DNA of 64,000 nucleotides from assembly GCF_023091155.1 (NCBI RefSeq), contig NZ_JAHWXK010000001.1:1798001-1862000 (forward strand). The letters are read 5' to 3'. How positions within the stretch are numbered: the stretch's first letter is position 1; the number at the start of each line of letters is the position of its first letter. Below, in pieces: positions 33,495-41,547 of the stretch. Below the pieces are notes generated by a model. That model saw only the letters and a list, made by a program, of their open reading frames with translations, did not search any database and was not told the DNA's origin. Origin of the DNA: Microbacterium sufflavum (GTDB lineage Bacteria; Actinomycetota; Actinomycetes; Actinomycetales; Microbacteriaceae). The position numbers and the translations under genes are program-made.

Positions 33495-35468
33495 TCAGGC
33501 GGGGGCGAGGACCGCGGTCGCCGTGGTGGTGCGGCGGACCGCGACCACCACGGTCGTGGCGACGAGCGACAGCACGCCCCACACGATGAGCGCGGCCACC
33601 GCCGGGCCGCTCGCGGAGATCAGGCCCGTGAACGCGGGAGCCGTCGGCAGGGCGGCACCGATCGCGGCGAGCCAGTCGGGCACGGTCGAGATGAGGCCGG
33701 TCGCGACCGCGAGCACGCCCACGAGCGCGGCGATCCAGCGCCCGATCCCGCCGAACACGGCCACGAGCGCCTGGTTCACGGCGGCGAACGCGACCCCGGC
33801 GAGCACGGCCGTGCCGGCGAAGGCCCACCACTGGGCGGCGTCGTAGCTCGCCACGGTCTGCACGATGAGCGACACCAGCAGGCCCTGCGCGGCGCCGATG
33901 GCCACGGCGGGCCAGAACCCGCGCAGGGCCAGGGCCGCGGAGGAGCGGCGGGAGGTGAGGGTGCGGGCGGTGTGGGCGCGCAGCACCAGGAACGACGCCA
34001 GGCCGCCGAACCACAGCACGACCGCGGTGAGCAGCGGGATCGCGGTCGGGCCGAAGATCGCGTTCTCTGGGGCGTCCGCCGCGACCGGGTCGGCGATCAC
34101 CGACGCGAGCGAGGTGGACTCGTCGTCGCTGAACGAGGGGAGCGAGTCGGCCGCGGTGCGCAGGCCGCCCGCGAGATCGCCTGTGCCCGTGGCGAGCGTG
34201 TCGAGGCCGGCGACGAGCTCGGTGGAACCCTCCGCGAGCTGGTTCGCGCCGTCCGTGAGCTGGGTCGCGCCGGTCGCCAGAGCCCGTGCCCCGGCCGCCG
34301 AGGGGCCGATGCCCTCGCTGGCGAGCTGGGTCAGGCCGTCCGCGAGCTGGGTCGCCCCGGCCCCGGCCTGCCCCATGCTCGATGCGAGGGTGCCGAGGGT
34401 GCCGGGGAGCGCCGCCACGCCGCCCGACACCTCCGGGCTGGTGAGGATGCCCGCCGCGGTGCCCGCCGACCGCGCCACCGACCCGGCCTGGGTCGCGAGC
34501 GCGGTGAGCTGGTCGCACTGCGCCTGGTCGGTCACGGGCGGCGTGCACGCGCTCGCCGCGAGGGCGCCGAGGCTCTGGGCGAGCGCCGCTGCGTCGGTGC
34601 CGGCCGTCTGCGCCGACCCGGCGGCGGACTGGATCCCGCCGACGAGCTGCTGCGTCGGGGCGACACTGGCCTGGAGCTGCGCGGCACCTGCGGTGAGTCC
34701 GCTGCCGATCTGCCCCGCGCCGGCCGCGGCCTCGCGCGTCTTGCCCGCGATCGTGTCGAGCCCCGACGCGAGCGAGGAGGCGCCGGTGCCGAGCTGTGCA
34801 GCCCCGGAGGCGAGCTGTGTCGCGCCGTCGGGGATCTCCGCCGCCCCGGTGGCGGCGTCGCGGGCGCCCGTCGCGAGCTGGAGTGCGCCGTCGGCGGCGT
34901 CGCCGATCTGGTCGCCGATCGTGGTGAAGCCCACGAGGATGTTCTCGGTGGTGGCCTCCGACAGCATGGTGCCGAGGGTCGACGCGGCGACGTTCGCGAT
35001 CTGGCTCGTGATGAGGTCGTCGGCGACGAGACCGTCGTCGGGGGTGGTGACGCGGATCGTCGCCTGCTCCGCGTCGCCGCCGCCGTCCGCCACGGCCTGC
35101 CCGCCCGAGGTCGCGGCGGCCGAGAAGTCCTCGGGGATCGTGATGACGGCCTGGTACGAGCCGTCCGCGAGCCCGTCGGCCGCATCCTCCTCGTTCGAGA
35201 TGACCCACGTGAGGTTCGAGTCGAGGTCGTCGGAGCCCTCGACCAGCCCGGAGGCGAGCTGTCGTCCGAGCGGGGTGACCTGCCCGTCGATCTCGACCGG
35301 CTCGTCGAGGTTCACGATCGCGGCGGTCATCGATTCCAGCCGCTCCGTGGGGTTGTACAGCGCGGCCATGAGGATGCCGCCGATCGCGGCGGGCAGCAGC
35401 AGCACGCCGAGGATCGTCAGCCACGTGATGGGCTTGCGGGAGCGCGCGCGCTCGAGGGGGAGGGTCAT
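33495..35468 (-). CDS. YhgE/Pip domain membrane protein
   Basis: A 657-residue protein. An N-terminal anchor (WLTILGVLLLPAAIGGILMAALYN, residues 16-39) precedes a large extracellular part of about 400 residues built of repeated ATQLASGAAQLGTGASSL-like helical units, with a Cys pair at ACTPPVTDQAQC. Five or six spans end the protein (LLTAVVLWFGGLASFLVLRAH onward). This is the ABC-2-like phage-infection-protein/YhgE family, members of which include parts of type VII-related and lipid export systems. The start, ATG 35468, overlaps the MMPL stop in ATGA. A frame running to 36734 has no separate evidence and is a shadow. Confidence 0.9.
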   Translation of the reverse strand: MTLPLERARSRKPITWLTILGVLLLPAAIGGILMAALYNPTERLESMTAAIVNLDEPVEIDGQVTPLGRQLASGLVEGSDDLDSNLTWVISNEEDAADGLADGSYQAVITIPEDFSAAATSGGQAVADGGGDAEQATIRVTTPDDGLVADDLITSQIANVAASTLGTMLSEATTENILVGFTTIGDQIGDAADGALQLATGARDAATGAAEIPDGATQLASGAAQLGTGASSLASGLDTIAGKTREAAAGAGQIGSGLTAGAAQLQASVAPTQQLVGGIQSAAGSAQTAGTDAAALAQSLGALAASACTPPVTDQAQCDQLTALATQAGSVARSAGTAAGILTSPEVSGGVAALPGTLGTLASSMGQAGAGATQLADGLTQLASEGIGPSAAGARALATGATQLTDGANQLAEGSTELVAGLDTLATGTGDLAGGLRTAADSLPSFSDDESTSLASVIADPVAADAPENAIFGPTAIPLLTAVVLWFGGLASFLVLRAHTARTLTSRRSSAALALRGFWPAVAIGAAQGLLVSLIVQTVASYDAAQWWAFAGTAVLAGVAFAAVNQALVAVFGGIGRWIAALVGVLAVATGLISTVPDWLAAIGAALPTAPAFTGLISASGPAVAALIVWGVLSLVATTVVVAVRRTTTATAVLAPA

Positions 35469-38299
35469 GCGGTCACCTCGGTGGTGTCGGCGGCGGCCCG
35501 GTGCGGGTCGCGGAGGTCCAGGGTGTCGGCGGACGACCATCCGGCGTCCGCGAGGAGGGAGCGCGCCGCGGTCGCGTCGACCGCGGTGGCGAACACGGCG
35601 AGGGGGCGGCGGGCCGCGGTGTCGCGCAGTCGGGCCGCGAGCTGATCCCGGGCGGCGCCGTCGAGGCGGTCGATGCCGTCGAGCACCACGAGCTCGGTGC
35701 GTCCGCGCAGCGCCTCGGCGAGGTCGGGGGCCGTCGCGTCCTGGTCGTCCACGAGCACGCAGCCGACGTGGGCACGCACCCACGCGGCGCGACCGGGGAG
35801 CAGGTGCCCCGCCACGCGTAGGCGACCCTCGCCCGGCGGCACCCGTCCGGCGATCGTGAGGGCGAGCACCCGCAGCGTGGCGGCGTCGAGCCCGGTGGCC
35901 ACCACCGCGCTCCCCGGTGCGAGGCGCAGCGACAGGCCGTCGAGCGCGGCGATGTCGCCGCCCACCGTGAGGTCGTCGGCTGCCACGACGGAGCCGTCGC
36001 CGGGCCACGCGGCGAGGTGTCGTTCGCGTTCCACCGCCTCGCCCTCGATGTCCACGCTCGGCAGGATGCGCTCGAGCCAGGCCGGGATCTCCCACGCGCG
36101 CTCGCCGAGGATCGCCATGAGGGCGGGGATCAGGGTCATCCGCACCAGGAACGCGTCGATCGCGATGCCGGCCGCGAGCCCGAGCGCGATGGGCTTGAGC
36201 GACGAGTCGCCCTCGGGCACGAACGCCACGAACACCGCGAACATGATGAGTCCGGCGGCCGTGACGACCTTCGCGGAGCCGGAGAAGCCGCTCCGCACGG
36301 CGCGCAGCGCGGCCGCGCGACGGGTCGCCCGGTCCGGGCCCTTCGCGTCGGGGTCGTGCACGAAGTCCTCTCTCATGCGCGAGACGAGGAACACCTGGTA
36401 GTCCATCGCGAGGCCGAACAGCACGCCCATCAGGATGATCGGCATGAAGCTGATGATGGGGCCGACCTTCGCGACGTGCAGGGCGTCGGCGAACCAGCCC
36501 CACTCGAACACGGCACCCACCACGCCGAACGCGGCCACGATCGACAGCAGGTAACCGGCGGCCGCGGTGATCGGCACCCAGAGCGAGCGGAACACGATCG
36601 TGAGGAGGATGAGCGACAGGCCGATCACGAAGATGCCGAACGGCAGCAGGGCGGCTCCGAGCTGGTCGGAGATGTCGATGCCGACCGCCGTGAAGCCGGT
36701 GACCTTCAGGTCGATGCCGAACTCGTCGAGCCATTCGTCGTGGTGGCTGCGCAGCTCGCGCACGAGGTCGGCGGTGGCGGGGTCGTCGGGCGCCGTCTCC
36801 GGGATGATCTGCACGATGCCGGTGTCGGCGGTCTCGTTGGGGGTGGCGAGCGCGACCTCCTTGACCCCCGGGACCTCGGCGACCGCGTCGCCCAGGTCCT
36901 CCATCAGACCGAGCGGATCGGTGGAGGTGACGATGGTGCCGGTGAGGATGAGCGGGCCGTTGAACCCGGGACCGAACTGCTCGCCCACGAGGTCGTAGGT
37001 CTGCCGCGCTTCGGAGTCCTTCGGCAGCACGCCCGCGTTCGGCAGCGCGAGGTCGAGGCTGAGTGCCGGGACGGCGACGACGCCGAGACCGAGCACGATC
37101 GCGAGGGACACGAGGATCGGGCGTCGGGTGACGCCGGCGACCCAGCGGCGGCTGCCCCGAGGGCGGGGTTCGGCCGGGGGCGCCTCGGCGCCGTCGGCGG
37201 CCTCCGACGCCGCGCGGGCCGTGGCCGCCCTGACCTTCTTCGTCTTCCGCGACGTCTTCGCCCGGGGCTTCTTCGGGCGCCCGGCGACGCGGTGGCCGAG
37301 GAAGCCGAGCAGGGCGGGCGTGAGGGTCACGGCGATCGCGACGGCCACGGCGACCGCGACCGAGGCGGCGATGCCCATCGTGGTGAGGAAGGGGATCCCG
37401 GCGAAGCCGAGGCCGATCAGCGCGATGAGCACGGTGACGCCGGCGAACACGACGGCGGAACCGGCGGTGCCGACGGCGCGCGCGGTGGACTCCTCGGGGT
37501 CGACGCCGTCGCGCACCTGATCCTGATGCCGCGCGACGATGAAGAGCGCGTAGTCGATGCCGACGGCGAGCCCGAGCATGAGCGCGAGCAGCGGCGTGGT
37601 GGACGAGACGGTGGCGAACGCGGTCGCGGTGAAGATGCCCGCCATGGAGATGCCGACGCCGAGGATCGCGGTGAGCAGCGGCAGCCCGGCGACCACGAAC
37701 GAGCGGAACGTGACGATGAGCACGAGCAGGGCGATCAGCAGCCCCACGGCCTCGGTGAGCGTGACGCCCGGGATGGAGATCGCGAACAGGTCGCCGCCGA
37801 GCGACGTCTGGGCGCCATCGGGCAGCTCGGCGCCGAGGTCAGCGACCACGGCGCGCAGGGCGTCCTTCGTCTCGTCGGACACGTCGGTGGACTCGCCGTC
37901 GAACTGCACGCGCACGATCGCCGCGGTGTCGTCGTCGTTGATCATGCCGTCGACCATCTCGTCGTACGGCGAGGTCGCCGCCAGCACCTGGTCGAGATCG
38001 CCGAGGGCGGACACGGCGTCGTCGATGGGCTCGCGGTACGCGTCGTCGTCGATGCTGTCGCCGTCGGCGGCGACCACGATGAACTGCGCGTTGGTGCCGC
38101 TCACCTGCGGGAAGGAGCGGGACAGCTGCTCGAGGCCCGCCTGCGACTCCGTGCCGGGGATGGAGAACGTGTTGTCCGTGCCCGCACCGAGCACGACGGC
38201 ACCCGCGCCGGCGATGCCGAGGGCGAGGAGCCAGGAGACCAGCACGCGCCAGGGGTGCCGGAACGACCAGCGTCCGAGGGACGACAGGAGTGTGGACAC
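35465..38299 (-). CDS. MMPL/RND transporter fused to a degenerate ABC ATPase-like domain
   Basis: A 944-residue protein. Residues 1-750 form an MMPL transporter with 12 spans and two extracellular domains, and contain the family segments GLAVGIDYALFIVARHQ and GLAMDYQVFLVSRMREDF. A Lys/Arg/Ala-rich cytosolic insert (KKPRAKTSRKTKKVRAATAR) lies mid-protein. Residues 765-915 look like an ABC ATPase (ALDGLSLRLAPGSAVVATG) whose Walker A lacks GxxGxGKS. A Walker B-like ELVVLDGIDRLDG remains. The fusion is probably a non-hydrolytic pseudo-ATPase. GTG 38299 has GGAGAACCC before it. Confidence 0.85.
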   Translation of the reverse strand: MSTLLSSLGRWSFRHPWRVLVSWLLALGIAGAGAVVLGAGTDNTFSIPGTESQAGLEQLSRSFPQVSGTNAQFIVVAADGDSIDDDAYREPIDDAVSALGDLDQVLAATSPYDEMVDGMINDDDTAAIVRVQFDGESTDVSDETKDALRAVVADLGAELPDGAQTSLGGDLFAISIPGVTLTEAVGLLIALLVLIVTFRSFVVAGLPLLTAILGVGISMAGIFTATAFATVSSTTPLLALMLGLAVGIDYALFIVARHQDQVRDGVDPEESTARAVGTAGSAVVFAGVTVLIALIGLGFAGIPFLTTMGIAASVAVAVAVAIAVTLTPALLGFLGHRVAGRPKKPRAKTSRKTKKVRAATARAASEAADGAEAPPAEPRPRGSRRWVAGVTRRPILVSLAIVLGLGVVAVPALSLDLALPNAGVLPKDSEARQTYDLVGEQFGPGFNGPLILTGTIVTSTDPLGLMEDLGDAVAEVPGVKEVALATPNETADTGIVQIIPETAPDDPATADLVRELRSHHDEWLDEFGIDLKVTGFTAVGIDISDQLGAALLPFGIFVIGLSLILLTIVFRSLWVPITAAAGYLLSIVAAFGVVGAVFEWGWFADALHVAKVGPIISFMPIILMGVLFGLAMDYQVFLVSRMREDFVHDPDAKGPDRATRRAAALRAVRSGFSGSAKVVTAAGLIMFAVFVAFVPEGDSSLKPIALGLAAGIAIDAFLVRMTLIPALMAILGERAWEIPAWLERILPSVDIEGEAVERERHLAAWPGDGSVVAADDLTVGGDIAALDGLSLRLAPGSAVVATGLDAATLRVLALTIAGRVPPGEGRLRVAGHLLPGRAAWVRAHVGCVLVDDQDATAPDLAEALRGRTELVVLDGIDRLDGAARDQLAARLRDTAARRPLAVFATAVDATAARSLLADAGWSSADTLDLRDPHRAAADTTEVTA

Positions 38300-38324
38300 G
38301 GGTTCTCCTCGGTGGGGGTGAGCT

Positions 38325-38357
38325 GGATACACAGGTGTATCCAATACATAGATGTAT
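38325..38357. promoter_or_regulatory. Tandem TetR operators between MMPL and tetR genes
   Basis: Two palindromes with the same core: GGATACACAGGTGTATCC (38325-38342) and ATACATAGATGTAT (38344-38357), each centred on AG and 17 bp apart. They sit in the 131-bp gap between the divergent MMPL-YhgE operon and the TetR-type gene. Confidence 0.8.
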
Positions 38358-38430
38358 CGTAAGGTGATCCGGCATCGCGATTCTGTGTGCCGGGTGTGAA
38401 CACGAGGCGAACCGCACCGGGAGGGAACGC

Positions 38431-39054
38431 ATGGCGGCAACGGCCACGCGCAGCCGTGAGAACACGAGGGCGCGCCTGCTCGACGCGGCGGCGCAGGTGT
38501 TCGCCGAGGTGGGCCTGGAGGGGGCGTCGGTCGAGGCGGTCTGCGAGCGCGCGGGCTTCACGCGCGGTGCGTTCTACTCCAACTTCGACTCCAAGGACGA
38601 GCTGTTCCTGATGCTCGCCGCGCGGGTGGCCGATGCCCGCGTGGCCGCGGTGCGCACGCGCGTCGAGCAGATGCGCGCGGAGGGCGAGCTCGGCGACGGG
38701 TGCGACCCGACCGACCTCGTGCAGCAGATCATGGAGCTCGGCAGCGACGACCGGCTCGGCGTGATGCTCATGAGCGAGATCCGCATCCGCGCGCTGCGCG
38801 ATCCCGCGTTCGGTGAGGCCTATCTGGCGCAGGAGCGCGAGATGGTCGGCAGCATCGCCCGGATCGTGGAGGACATCGTCGAGGCCGGGTCACTGCGGCT
38901 GCGCCTGCCCGCGACCGACGCCGCGCGCATGCTCATGATCATCTGGGAGGGCATGACCGTGCGCGGAGCGATGGCCGGCCGCGACGACGCCGAGCTGCGC
39001 CACTCCGGCGGCGAGGAGCTCGGTCGCCTCGTGGAACTGCTCGTCGAGTCCTAG
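38431..39054 (+). CDS. TetR family regulator
   Basis: A 207-residue TetR protein. The HTH is GASVEAVCERAGFTRGAFYSNF, followed by the helix KDELFLMLAARVADA. The ligand domain has no visible hint of its effector. The first 12 residues (MAATATRSRENT) are a basic lead. It is divergent from the MMPL-YhgE operon, with the paired palindromes between them, so it probably represses that operon and itself. Its stop overlaps the menC stop region by 4 bp (convergent). Confidence 0.93.
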   Translation: MAATATRSRENTRARLLDAAAQVFAEVGLEGASVEAVCERAGFTRGAFYSNFDSKDELFLMLAARVADARVAAVRTRVEQMRAEGELGDGCDPTDLVQQIMELGSDDRLGVMLMSEIRIRALRDPAFGEAYLAQEREMVGSIARIVEDIVEAGSLRLRLPATDAARMLMIIWEGMTVRGAMAGRDDAELRHSGGEELGRLVELLVES

Positions 39055-40037
39055 CCCGGGTTCCGCGTCGCGAGCTCGTGGTGGCAGCGGGCCAGGCGGG
39101 CCAGCCACCACTCGCGCCGCTCGTCCGCCGCGGCCAGGCGCGTGAGTGCATCCGCGTCCGGGGTGACGCGCCCGACCGGGATCGCGCCGTCGACCGGGCG
39201 GAGGTCCGCCACGTCGTCGAGGAACAGCGAGCCCGTGCCGAGGCCGCAGTCGAAGCCGAGTGAGGGCAGCGCGGCCGCCAGCGCGGCGCCCTGTGACAGA
39301 CCGACCGCGGTGTCGAGCGCGCTGGACACGACCGCCGGGAGTCCCGCTGCCGTCACGATCTGCAGCGCGTGGGTGACGCCTCTCAGCGGCTGCGCCTTGA
39401 TCACGACGATGTCCGCGGCCCCGGCGCGGGCGACGGCGAGGGGGTCGTCCGACTTGCGGATGCTCTCGTCGGCGGCCACCGGGATGCCCATGTACTTCAC
39501 GCGGGTGCGCAGTTCGGCCAGCTCGGGCACGGTCGCGCACGGCTGCTCGACGTACTCCAGGTCGTACTCCGCCAGGGCGTGCACCGCGTGCTCGGCCTCG
39601 TCCACGTTCCACAGCCCGTTGGCGTCGATGCGGACGCGCCCCTCCGGTCCCATGGCCTCGCGGACGGCGCGGACCCGGGCGACGTCATCGGCCAGCAGCT
39701 GTCCCGGCTCGGCGACCTTGACCTTCGCGGTGCGGCACCCGGGGAAGCGGGCGAGCACCTCCGGCACGCGGCCGGGCTCGACCGCGGGCACCGTCGCGTT
39801 CACGCCGATGCGATCGCGCACGGGGGCCGGTTGCGCGCGCCAGGCGTAGTCGATCGCGGCGGCGAGCCACGTGGCGGCCTCGGCGTCGTCGTACTCCACG
39901 AACGGCGAGAACTCGGCCCACCCCTCCGGCCCCTCGAACAGCAGCGCCTCGCGGGTGTCGACGCCGCGGAACCGGGTGTGCATCGGGAGGGCGACGACCC
40001 TGGCCGTGTCGAGCAGTTCTGCGAGCGGAGGGATCAT
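39051..40037 (-). CDS. menC: o-Succinylbenzoate synthase
   Basis: A 328-residue enolase-superfamily enzyme that dehydrates SHCHC in menaquinone synthesis. The catalytic set is complete: K105/K107 (TAKVKV), D138 and N140 (RIDANG), E164 (EYVEQP), D190 (AADES) and K214 (VIKAQP). Its length and the short N-terminal capping domain fit actinobacterial MenC. CAGAAT (40044-40049, this strand) ends 6 nt before ATG 40037. Separated from menB/menE by a divergent PadR gene. Confidence 0.94.
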   Translation of the reverse strand: MIPPLAELLDTARVVALPMHTRFRGVDTREALLFEGPEGWAEFSPFVEYDDAEAATWLAAAIDYAWRAQPAPVRDRIGVNATVPAVEPGRVPEVLARFPGCRTAKVKVAEPGQLLADDVARVRAVREAMGPEGRVRIDANGLWNVDEAEHAVHALAEYDLEYVEQPCATVPELAELRTRVKYMGIPVAADESIRKSDDPLAVARAGAADIVVIKAQPLRGVTHALQIVTAAGLPAVVSSALDTAVGLSQGAALAAALPSLGFDCGLGTGSLFLDDVADLRPVDGAIPVGRVTPDADALTRLAAADERREWWLARLARCHHELATRNPG

Positions 40038-40116
40038 GCCCTCATTCTGCGCTACGGGCCGCGCGGGGACGGATCCACGCGCCGACGACCCGGAGCGTAC
40101 GCCGCACGAACACGTG

Positions 40117-40156
40117 CCATTGACAATGGTGTGTGACGCACAGTAATGTGATCGAC
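40117..40156 (+). promoter_or_regulatory. PadR promoter with palindromic operator
   Basis: TTGACA (40120-40125) and TAATGT (40144-40149) are 18 bp apart, a strong promoter, and the ATG is 7 nt after the -10 box. The -35 box is embedded in the perfect 13-bp palindrome CCATTGACAATGG (40117-40129). A second partial repeat TGTGTGACGCACA follows. Confidence 0.75.
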
Positions 40157-40489
40157 ATGAACGAGACGCTCGACACGCACCTGCAGGAACTGCGCCGCGG
40201 CACCGTGGTGCTGGCCTGCCTGCAGCTGCTCCGCACGGCGGGCTACGGCTACGGGCTGCTGGAAGAGCTCGAGCGCCGCGGCTTCGCGACCGACGCGAAC
40301 ACGCTGTACCCCCTGCTCCGCCGGCTGGAGAAGCAGGAGTACCTCACGAGCGAGTGGAACACCGACGAGGCACGGCCGCGCAAGTTCTACCGCACCTCGG
40401 AGGCCGGCATGCGCCTGGCCGACACCCTCACCGACGAATGGCGCGCGCTCACCGCCGCGATCGCCTCCCTCACCACCGAGGAGAACTGA
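40157..40489 (+). CDS. PadR family transcriptional regulator
   Basis: A 110-residue winged-helix protein: LRRGTVVLACLQLLRTAGYGYGLLEELE is the start of the DNA-binding domain, DANTLYPLLRRLEKQEYL the recognition helix region, and RKFYRTSEAGMRLAD the wing. The start is set at ATG 40157, because TAATGT places the transcript start almost at this codon; a GTG at 40133 would be upstream of that. It controls the following membrane-protein gene most likely, a common PadR pairing. Confidence 0.92.
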   Translation: MNETLDTHLQELRRGTVVLACLQLLRTAGYGYGLLEELERRGFATDANTLYPLLRRLEKQEYLTSEWNTDEARPRKFYRTSEAGMRLADTLTDEWRALTAAIASLTTEEN

Positions 40490-40490
40490 C

Positions 40491-41474
40491 ATGACCGCCA
40501 CTCTCACCGAGCGCTACATCAGCGCGACGATCCGCAGTCTGCCGCCCGAGACGCAGGGCGACGTGCGTGCCGAGCTCGAGGCGTCCATCGCCGACGCCGT
40601 CGAGGCCCGCATCGACCTGGGGGAGGACCCGCAGGAGGCCGAGCGCGCCGCGCTGACGGCGCTGGGGGATCCCGGAGCCCTCGCCGCGGGATACGCCGAC
40701 CGCCCGCTGCACCTGATCGGCCCGCGGTACTACCTCGCCTGGTGGCGGCTGCTGAAGCTGCTGCTGATGATCGTGCCGGTCTGCGCGCTCGGCGGCGTGG
40801 CGCTCGGACAGACGATCGCGGGAGCCCCGGTCGGCGAGGTGATCTCCAGCGCCGTCCTGGCCACCGGGGGCACCATCCTGCACGTCTGCTTCTGGACCAC
40901 GCTCGTGTTCGTCATCCTGGAACGGTCGGGCACCGACGCCGGGATGAAGTGGGACGTCGACCAGCTGCCCGAGGCGTCGGACGACGGCGTCGGCCGCAAC
41001 GAGCTGATCGCCTCGCTCGTGTTCCTCGGGCTCGCGGTGGGCGCCCTGCTCTGGGATCGGTTCCGCGGCTTCGTGGTGGTCGACGGCGAGGCACTGCCCA
41101 TCCTCGACCCCGGTCTGTGGCCGTGGGGGATCGGTGTGCTGTTCCTCCTCATCGTCGCCGAGGCCGTGTTCGCGATCGTCGTCTACCGTCGCCGCGGGTG
41201 GAGCACCGCGCTCGCCGTGGTGAACACGGTCCTCGCCGTGGCCTTCCTCGCCTGGACCCTGACCCTGCTCCTCACCGGCGACCTGGTGAACCCGGACTTC
41301 CTCGCGCACATCGTCGCGGCGGGCGGCGACGGATTCGCCGCCGGTGACGCCGAGGCCGCCGACGAGGGCGGGATCTTCCGCATCCTCGCCGTGCTGCTCG
41401 GATTCGGCATCGCACTGGGCGTCGGCTGGGACATCGTCGACGGCTGGCGCAAGGCACGCCGACAGGGGCGTTGA
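40491..41474 (+). CDS. Membrane protein with DUF1700/HAAS-like N-terminal domain
   Basis: A 327-residue protein starting 1 bp after the PadR stop. The N-terminal 75 residues (YISATIRSLPPETQGDVRAELE, then DPQEAERAALTALGDPGALAAGYAD) are the HAAS/permease-prefix helical module that usually accompanies PadR regulators. Then six spans follow (LLKLLLMIVPVCALGGVALG to ILAVLLGFGIALGVGWDIV). No transporter motifs are visible. It probably acts with the PadR protein in stress or membrane sensing; function unknown. Confidence 0.85.
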   Translation: MTATLTERYISATIRSLPPETQGDVRAELEASIADAVEARIDLGEDPQEAERAALTALGDPGALAAGYADRPLHLIGPRYYLAWWRLLKLLLMIVPVCALGGVALGQTIAGAPVGEVISSAVLATGGTILHVCFWTTLVFVILERSGTDAGMKWDVDQLPEASDDGVGRNELIASLVFLGLAVGALLWDRFRGFVVVDGEALPILDPGLWPWGIGVLFLLIVAEAVFAIVVYRRRGWSTALAVVNTVLAVAFLAWTLTLLLTGDLVNPDFLAHIVAAGGDGFAAGDAEAADEGGIFRILAVLLGFGIALGVGWDIVDGWRKARRQGR

Positions 41475-41478
41475 CCAG

Positions 41479-41513
41479 GGAGTGCACCCACCCGGACCGG
41501 GTGGGTGCACTCC
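41479..41513 (+). terminator. Terminator of the PadR operon
   Basis: Two perfect 17-bp arms (GGAGTGCACCCACCCGG at 41479-41495 and its complement at 41497-41513) with one base between; no U run. Confidence 0.85.
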
Positions 41514-41547
41514 GCGTCGCTCGGAGGCGGGGAATAGGCTGGGAGAC

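Noticed and set aside
33495..36734. Extension of the YhgE frame to 1079 residues
   Set aside because: The extra part lies inside the MMPL gene in another frame, with no RBS. The ATG at 35468 overlaps the MMPL stop normally.
40133..40156. GTG 40133 as the PadR start
   Set aside because: The promoter -10 box at 40144-40149 lies downstream of this codon, so it would not be transcribed.
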